64,000 nucleotides of DNA from the NCBI RefSeq assembly GCF_016863395.1, contig NZ_BOOU01000032.1:62001-126000 (forward strand), in the 5' to 3' direction. Under the pieces are notes generated by a model. The model worked only from the letters and a program-made list of their open reading frames with translations. It was not told the origin of the DNA and did no database searches. How positions within the stretch are numbered: position 1 is the first letter of the stretch; each line of letters begins with the position of its first letter. The DNA comes from Sphaerisporangium rufum (GTDB lineage: Bacteria > Actinomycetota > Actinomycetes > Streptosporangiales > Streptosporangiaceae). The position numbers were made by a program, and so were the translations under genes. Below, piece by piece: positions 59,021-64,000 of the stretch.

Positions 59021-59816
59021 GTGCCCGACCTTCCCCCTCTACCTGACGATCTTCAAGTACGGTTTCCGCCGCCACGCGACCTACTGGGGCGCCGCCATCG
59101 CCGGCGCGTTCACCAACACCGTCTTCGGCATCCTGCGCGCCTACGTGCTGATCGCCCTCTGGCAGGCCCGTCCCGGGCTCGCCGGATACGACGTCACCGA
59201 CGCGGTCACCTTCTGCTTCATCTCCCAGGCCGCCATCGGTCCCATGATGGTCTTCGGCGGCGGGCTGCAGATCGCCGAGCGGGTACGCACCGGCGACATC
59301 GCCCTGGACCTGGTCCGGCCCGCGTCCCTGCAGCTGTGGCACCTGGCCGACGACCTCGGCCGGGCGGCCTTCCTGTTCCTGCTGCGCAGCATCCCGCCCA
59401 CCGTGGCCGGCGGCCTGCTGTTCGGCATCCGCCTGCCCGCGCAGCCGCGCGTCTGGGCGGCGGCCGCCGCCGCGTTCACGCTGGGCGTGCTGGTCAGCTT
59501 CTGCCTGCGCTACCTGGTCGCGCTGTCCACCTGCTGGATCATGGACGAGCGCGGGTCGCAGACGACCGCGCTGGTGCTGACCGTCTTCTTCAGCGGCATG
59601 CTGCTGCCGCTGAACCTGTTCCCCGGCCTGCTCGGCACGCTGGCCAGGGCGCTGCCCTGGGCGGCGATGATCCAGGTGCCGGCCGACGTCTTCCTCGGCA
59701 AGGCCGACGTGCTGCCGGCGCTGGCCGGACAGGCGGCGTGGATCGCCGTGCTCTTCGCGGTCGGGGCGCTGGCCACCCGGGCGGCGCGCCGCAAGGTCGT
59801 CGTGCAGGGAGGGTGA
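59021..59816 (+). CDS. ABC-2 type permease 1, uncertain or frameshifted start
   Basis: Membrane permease of about 260 residues, six helices (FGILRAYVLIALWQARPG, then LFFSGMLLPLNLFP-like region). The protein clearly begins upstream of the first in-frame ATG/GTG at 59145: LYLTIFKYGFRRHATYWGAAI is coded from about 59037. No standard start precedes it in that frame. GTG 59021 (VPDL) would join it if one C of the CCCCC at 59033-59037 were removed, so a 1-bp insertion or base-call error is likely. First of three exporter genes. Confidence 0.8.
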
Positions 59817-59821
59817 GGCCG

Positions 59822-60619
59822 ATGCCGCGGATCGTCCGCCTGTACGGGCTGCTGGCCTGGGTCTGGGTGCGCGCCGCCGCGCAGTATCCCGTGTCGGCGG
59901 CGCTGCTCATGATCGGCTCGGTGGTGACCACCGGGCTGGACGTGGCGGCCATCTTCATCATCTTCCGGCACACCGGCTCGCTCGGCGGCTTCACCCTGCC
60001 GGAGGTGATGTTCCTCTACGGCACCGCCGGCCTGTCGTTCGGGATCGCCGACCTGCTGTTCGGCAACGTGGAGCGGCTCGGCCGGCACGTGCGGGCCGGC
60101 TCGCTGGACGCGATGCTGATCCGCCCGGCCAGCCCGTTCGTGCAGATCGCGGTCGAGCGGTTCTCCTTCCAGCGCATCGGGCGGACGGCACAGGCGGCGA
60201 TCGTGCTGTGGATCGGGCTGGCCGGGGTGAGCGTGCCCTGGCAGCGCGCCTGGATGATCCCGGTGATGGTGGCGTGCGGGGTCGTCATCTTCGCCGCGGT
60301 GTGGACCTTCGCCGGCGCGGTGCAGTTCCTGCTCACCGACGCGCCGGAGGTCGCCAACGCCTTCACCTACGGCGGCGGCCAGCTCACCCAGTACCCGCTC
60401 AGCGTGTACGGGGCCGACCTGGTGCGCGCGGTGACGTTCATCGTGCCGCTGGCCTTCGTCAACTGGCAGCCGGGGTTGTTCGTCCTCGGCCGGCCCGACC
60501 CGATCGGCCTGCCGCACTGGCTGCGCTTCCTCGGCCCGGTGGTGGCCCTGGCGCTGGCGGCCCTGGCCGCCCTCGCCTGGCGGGCCGGGCTGCGCCGTTA
60601 CCGTTCGACCGGGAGCTGA
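59822..60619 (+). CDS. ABC-2 type permease 2
   Basis: 265 residues, six hydrophobic segments: PVSAALLMIGSVVTTGLDVAAIFIIF, then WMIPVMVACGVVIFAAVWTF. The N-terminal cytoplasmic RLYGLLAWVWVRAA and FGNVERLGRHVRAGSLDAMLIRP are typical of the DUF990-type ABC-2 permeases. It starts 5 nt after the previous stop. Forms a heterodimer with permease 1. Substrate unknown. Confidence 0.87.
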   Translation: MPRIVRLYGLLAWVWVRAAAQYPVSAALLMIGSVVTTGLDVAAIFIIFRHTGSLGGFTLPEVMFLYGTAGLSFGIADLLFGNVERLGRHVRAGSLDAMLIRPASPFVQIAVERFSFQRIGRTAQAAIVLWIGLAGVSVPWQRAWMIPVMVACGVVIFAAVWTFAGAVQFLLTDAPEVANAFTYGGGQLTQYPLSVYGADLVRAVTFIVPLAFVNWQPGLFVLGRPDPIGLPHWLRFLGPVVALALAALAALAWRAGLRRYRSTGS

Positions 60620-60621
60620 CG

Positions 60622-61398
60622 ATGATCGAGCTGGACGAAGTGGGCCGAACCTTCACCGTGAGCCGCCGCACCGGCGTGCTGCGGCGGGAGCGGCGGGTCG
60701 TGCACGCGGTGCGCGACCTGTCGTTCACGGTGGCCGCCGGGGAGTTCGTCGGCTATCTCGGGCCGAACGGCGCCGGCAAGTCGACCACGATCAAGATGCT
60801 GACCGGCATCCTGACCCCGTCGGTCGGCCGGGTGCGGGTGGCCGGGCTGGACCCCTCCCGCCGCCGGACCGCGCTCGCCCGGCGGATCGGCGTGGTCTTC
60901 GGGCAGCGGACCACGCTGTGGTGGGATCTGCCATTGAAGGACAGCTTTCAACTGATCCGGCACCTTTACAAAGTAGATCGTGAGGCGTTCCACCGGCGGC
61001 TCGACGAGCTGTGCGAGGTGCTGGAGCTCGGCGCCTTCCTGGCCACCCCGGTGCGTCAGCTCAGCCTCGGCCAGCGGATGCGCGGCGACATCGCCGCCGC
61101 CCTGCTGCACGACCCGGCGGTGCTGGTGCTGGACGAGCCCACCATCGGGCTGGACGTGGTGAGCAAGGCGGCGGTGCGCGGCTTCCTGCGCGGCCTGAAC
61201 GCCGAGCGCGGCACCACGGTGCTGCTGACCACCCACGACCTGGGCGACATCGAGCGGCTGTGCCGCCGGGTGATGCTCATCGACCACGGCACCCTGGCCT
61301 TCGACGGGACGGTGGAGGATCTGATGGCCACCGCGCCCGGCGAGACCTCGATCGAGGAGGTCGTCACCCGCCTCTACACCCGGGCCGCGCCGTCCTGA
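60622..61398 (+). CDS. ABC-2 exporter ATP-binding protein
   Basis: 258 residues. Walker A: YLGPNGAGKSTTIKML; Q-loop GQRTTLWWDLP; signature LSLGQRMRGDIAAALL; Walker B VLVLDEPTIGLD; His-loop TTHDLGD. The W-rich Q-loop and LSLGQRMR are usual in DUF990-type partners. Third gene of the exporter, closed by a strong terminator. Confidence 0.92.
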   Translation: MIELDEVGRTFTVSRRTGVLRRERRVVHAVRDLSFTVAAGEFVGYLGPNGAGKSTTIKMLTGILTPSVGRVRVAGLDPSRRRTALARRIGVVFGQRTTLWWDLPLKDSFQLIRHLYKVDREAFHRRLDELCEVLELGAFLATPVRQLSLGQRMRGDIAAALLHDPAVLVLDEPTIGLDVVSKAAVRGFLRGLNAERGTTVLLTTHDLGDIERLCRRVMLIDHGTLAFDGTVEDLMATAPGETSIEEVVTRLYTRAAPS

Positions 61399-61402
61399 CG
61401 GT

Positions 61403-61441
61403 GGCTACTACTGACCCGCCCCGGGCGGGTCAGTAGTAGCC
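61403..61441. terminator. Bidirectional terminator, perfect 39-nt palindrome
   Basis: Arms GGCTACTACTGACCCGCCC (61403-61421) and its exact reverse complement (61423-61441) round a single C. It lies between the convergent ABC gene (stop 61398) and the membrane protein (stop 61430), and includes the last codons of the latter. Confidence 0.8.
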
Positions 61442-61939
61442 GCCCGGAGACTCGACGGTCTCCTCGGCATACCCGTCATCGGCGTCGCGGCGGCGGCCGG
61501 TCCACCGCGAGGGGAAGAGCACCGGGACGAACAGCGCGATGCCCAGCATCGCGAAGATCCCCTTGGCCAGCAGGTCCTGCATGCCCTTGCCCGCCTGGAC
61601 CAGCAGCGGGTGCATGGAGGGGTCGGTGGGCGCCAGTCCGAGCGCGCGGTTGACGTCCAGCGCGTAGACGACGGTCCACGACAGCATGACCATGGACGGG
61701 ATGAACGTCGCGAGCGGGGATATCCGTGCGGTCAGCACCAGGCCGAGCAGCAGTCCGGCGACCGCCATCGCGCCGAGGCCGACCAGCGCCCGGGTGTCGC
61801 GCGCCGGGTCGACGGCGTTGGCGGCGTCCGCGGCGGCGCTCACCATGCCGCGGGCGGCGTCCGGGGCGGCCCAGCCGGCGCCGGCCAGCAGGATCGCCGT
61901 CACCACGACGCCGAGCAGCAGCCCCAGGAAGTGCCGCAC
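61430..61939 (-). CDS. Small membrane protein, unknown function
   Basis: 169 residues, four hydrophobic helices (MRHFLGLLLGVVVTAILLAGAGW, VGLGAMAVAGLLLGLVL, FIPSMVMLSWTVVYAL, GIFAMLGIALFVPVLF) and an acidic C-terminus ending GGYY. Not recognised. GTG 61939 is used; GTG 61960 in frame is an alternative. Confidence 0.72.
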   Translation of the reverse strand: MRHFLGLLLGVVVTAILLAGAGWAAPDAARGMVSAAADAANAVDPARDTRALVGLGAMAVAGLLLGLVLTARISPLATFIPSMVMLSWTVVYALDVNRALGLAPTDPSMHPLLVQAGKGMQDLLAKGIFAMLGIALFVPVLFPSRWTGRRRDADDGYAEETVESPGGYY

Positions 61940-62219
61940 GCTCCACCACCTCGCCCTCACGCCTACCAGCGGTTCGCGGCAACAGTAGCGACAAAACTCG
62001 CGAAGGGGCAGATGCACCGGCAATAACGATCAATGCCGCACCCGGTGGCCGCGGCCCGCCCCGCACCGGCGAACGGCCCCGCCGGCACCGGTCCCGCGGC
62101 CGGTTTCACCCGGCGGCACCGCATGATCCGAGAGATTCGTACGGATTCGCCGGATCTTCCGGGCACCCGGTCCCGGTCCGCGAGATCAAGGGGCGACAGA
62201 CGTCCCCGGCCGTGGCACC

Positions 62220-62801
62220 ATGTGGGGCGTCATGCGTGCCCGCCTCCCGCTCCGCCTGCTCCGGGCGGCCGTCTTCGCGGTCGTCTGCGTGCTGCTGGCC
62301 GTGGCCGGTCACCGGGCGGCCGGCGGCGCCGGACCGGCCGGGTGGGCGGTGGCCGCCGCCACGGCCGCGGTGACCGCGGTGACCGCGCTGCTCACCGGGC
62401 GGGAGCGCTCAGCCCAGACGATCAACGGTTTCCTGGTCGCCACCCAGTTCGTGCTGCACGAACTCTTCGGCGCCTCCGAGAGCGGCATCTCCGCCGCCTT
62501 CCATCTGCGGCACGGCGACGGGCTCGGCACCGACATCGGCATGCTGACCGCCCACCTCACGGTGACCCTGATCACCGGATGGTGGCTGGCCCGCGGCGAG
62601 TACGCGCTGTGGTCGGTGCTCCGCCGGCTCGGCACCCTGGTGGTGCGGCCGCTGCTCGCACTGCTGGCCCTGCTCGCCCGCGGGCCGGCGGGCCCGGTCC
62701 GCCCTGCCGCCCCCGCCCCCCGGCACCTGCTGCCGGTCATGGCGCCCCGGCTCCGGCACGCCGTCAGCAGGCGCGGTCCACCACTTCCCGCCCTTCGCTG
62801 A
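62220..62801 (+). CDS. Membrane protein, unknown function
   Basis: 193 residues, about four helices (AVFAVVCVLLAVAGH, AVAAATAAVTAVTALLTG, GMLTAHLTVTLITGWWLA, VVRPLLALLALLARG). FLVATQFVLHELFG may be a conserved element. No family assigned. ATG 62220; ATG 62232 in frame is another option. It precedes the YcnI-like gene with 162 bp between. Confidence 0.68.
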   Translation: MWGVMRARLPLRLLRAAVFAVVCVLLAVAGHRAAGGAGPAGWAVAAATAAVTAVTALLTGRERSAQTINGFLVATQFVLHELFGASESGISAAFHLRHGDGLGTDIGMLTAHLTVTLITGWWLARGEYALWSVLRRLGTLVVRPLLALLALLARGPAGPVRPAAPAPRHLLPVMAPRLRHAVSRRGPPLPALR

Positions 62802-62963
62802 CCGGTCGCCGCCCCGGCGACCACCCGACCCGCCCGAACCTGCCCGGCCGCGGCCGGATCCGCCGTGCCCTCATGCGCGGGGACCCGCCGGCGGGCACGC
62901 GAGCCCCGGCGCGGGCACCGGGCCTTTCCGATCTTGATCTATGCCGAAGTGGAGTCTTCCCCG

Positions 62964-63719
62964 ATGTCGTTCTTCTCGCGTTCCGCCGCGCGCCGCGCGG
63001 CTCTGGTCGTCGCCGGCACCGTCGCCCTCACCGCCGGCCTCGCGCTGCCCGCACTGGCCCACGTCTCCATCAACCCCGGCACCGCGGAGAAGGGCGGCTT
63101 CACCAAGGCCGCCTTCCGGGTGCCGAACGAGCGGGACAACGCCTCGACCACCAAGATCGTGGTCGAGTTCCCCACCGACCACCCGCTGCCCTTCGTCTCG
63201 GTGCGCCCGGTGCCGGGGTGGAAGGTCGAGGTGACCGAGGGCAAGCTGCCCGCGCCGGTCAAGTCCAAGTACGGCGAGATCACCGAGGCGGTCACCAAGA
63301 TCACCTGGTCCGGCGGGAAGATCGAGCCGCACCAGTTCCAGGAGTTCGAGGTGTCGATGGGCTCGCTGCCGGAGGACACCGACCAGCTCACCTTCCCCAC
63401 CACCCAGACGTACTCCAACGACGAGGTGGTCAAGTGGGCCGACGCGCCGAAGGCCGACGGGAGCGAGGCCGAGCACCCGGTGCCGACCCTCAAGCTGGTC
63501 GCCCCGGCGGCCGGGAGCGACGAGCACGGCGCGTCCTCCCCCGCCGCCGCGACACCGGCGGTCGCGATGCCGGCCAGGGACGAGCACGCCGCCGGCTCGG
63601 CGGCCGCGGAGTCGGACGGCACCGCCCGGCTGCTGGCCGGCGCCGGCCTGCTGGTCGGCCTGGCGGGCGTGGCCACCGGCGCCGTCGCGCTGCGCCGCCG
63701 CGGCACCCCGCAGGCCTGA
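62964..63719 (+). CDS. YcnI-like copper-binding protein (DUF1775)
   Basis: 251 residues. A Sec signal peptide ends at LALPALA-HVSINPGTA, so His is the first mature residue, the hallmark of the YcnI copper site, with Trp in VPGWKVEVTEG. The beta-sandwich domain covers residues about 33-180. A Thr/Ala/His-rich linker and a C-terminal helix (LLAGAGLLVGLAGVATGAVAL) then anchor it to the membrane. The permease at the window end may or may not be related. Confidence 0.88.
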   Translation: MSFFSRSAARRAALVVAGTVALTAGLALPALAHVSINPGTAEKGGFTKAAFRVPNERDNASTTKIVVEFPTDHPLPFVSVRPVPGWKVEVTEGKLPAPVKSKYGEITEAVTKITWSGGKIEPHQFQEFEVSMGSLPEDTDQLTFPTTQTYSNDEVVKWADAPKADGSEAEHPVPTLKLVAPAAGSDEHGASSPAAATPAVAMPARDEHAAGSAAAESDGTARLLAGAGLLVGLAGVATGAVALRRRGTPQA

Positions 63720-63767
63720 CGGCCCGCTCCCGCCCGGCCCCGCACCGGGCCGGGCGGGCCAGGGCGG

Positions 63768-64000
63768 TCAGCCGGTGATGTCGCGGCCGGTGAACCGGGC
63801 CCAGGCCACCGTGCCGAACACCGCGATGTAGGCGGCGAAGACCAGCAGGCCCTGGGTCATCGTGTCGACGGCCACCGGATCGCGCAGCACCCCGTCGAAC
63901 TCGCCCCACCACGAGGTGATCAGGTAGGGGCGCACCGGCTCCAGCTGTGGGATCAGCCCGAAGATGTTGGAGCACACCACCGCGCCGACCGTCGCGGCGA
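63768..64000 (-). CDS. Membrane permease, C-terminal part (runs off window)
   Basis: Partial gene. The last 77 codons are visible: SNIFGLIPQLEPVRPYLITSWWGEFDGVL, a helix (MTQGLLVFAAYIAVFGTVAW) and the end RFTGRDITG. The frame is open to the window edge. It looks like an ABC-2 exporter permease subunit. Converges with the YcnI-like gene, 48 bp between. Confidence 0.7.
   Translation of the reverse strand, partial: AATVGAVVCSNIFGLIPQLEPVRPYLITSWWGEFDGVLRDPVAVDTMTQGLLVFAAYIAVFGTVAWARFTGRDITG

Overview
The window is very G+C-rich DNA with actinobacterial gene content: DUF397 and XRE/DUF5753 genes, DUF3073, RamB next to isocitrate lyase, several ECF sigma factors, GTG starts and tight GTGA/ATGA gene overlaps. 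It looks like chromosome of a filamentous actinomycete, perhaps Streptosporangiales/Thermomonosporaceae; that placement is inference. Only one degraded recombinase remnant was seen; there is no intact insertion sequence, rRNA or CRISPR array.

Layout. 0-6.5 kb: ECF sigma factor, serine esterase, ArsR-type regulator divergent from an MFS exporter, two small unknown genes, and a MEDS/histidine-kinase-like protein. 6.6-14.6 kb: a galactan-use locus, with a secreted GH53 endo-galactanase, a binding-protein ABC importer, a GH42 beta-galactosidase and a LacI regulator. Two operators that are exact inverted copies lie in the divergent promoter. 14.7-22.4 kb: an unusual RiPP-like cluster with a 22-residue peptide carrying a lasso-type leader signature, an asparagine-synthetase homologue fused to a PqqD/RRE-like domain, a nucleotidyltransferase, a free PqqD/RRE protein, an AurF-like diiron oxygenase, a compact eIF-2B-like protein and two large NDP-kinase-like proteins. 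The genes are nearly all overlapping or abutting. No leader protease or exporter is present. I do not recognise it as a described class.

22.3-32.6 kb: a complete selenocysteine module (selB, selA, tRNA-Sec, selD) beside a formate dehydrogenase operon whose catalytic subunit is read through an in-frame UGA followed by a bacterial SECIS hairpin with a GGUCU loop. 32.8-41.4 kb: DUF3073, ArsR, a SoxR-controlled MFS exporter with a clear SoxR box, a TetR/SDR pair with paired inverted operators, a frameshifted small membrane gene, a methyltransferase, TetR, a sulfotransferase-like protein, a VOC protein and an SRPBCC-like unknown. 41.5-44.6 kb: ramB and aceA (glyoxylate shunt).

44.7-47.0 kb: a two-gene ParA-like plus AlbA_2/HATPase operon of visibly lower G+C, possibly acquired and perhaps defensive. 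47.1-53.7 kb: methyltransferase, DUF397/XRE/HATPase signalling trio, Na+/H+ antiporter, resolvase remnant, SnoaL protein, second ECF sigma factor with a SnoaL-like tail, and an ABC ATPase. 54-64 kb: SigE-type sigma factor with a membrane propeller protein, Ser/Thr kinase, HSL-type esterase, a three-gene ABC-2 exporter, membrane proteins, a YcnI-like copper protein and the edge of a further permease gene.
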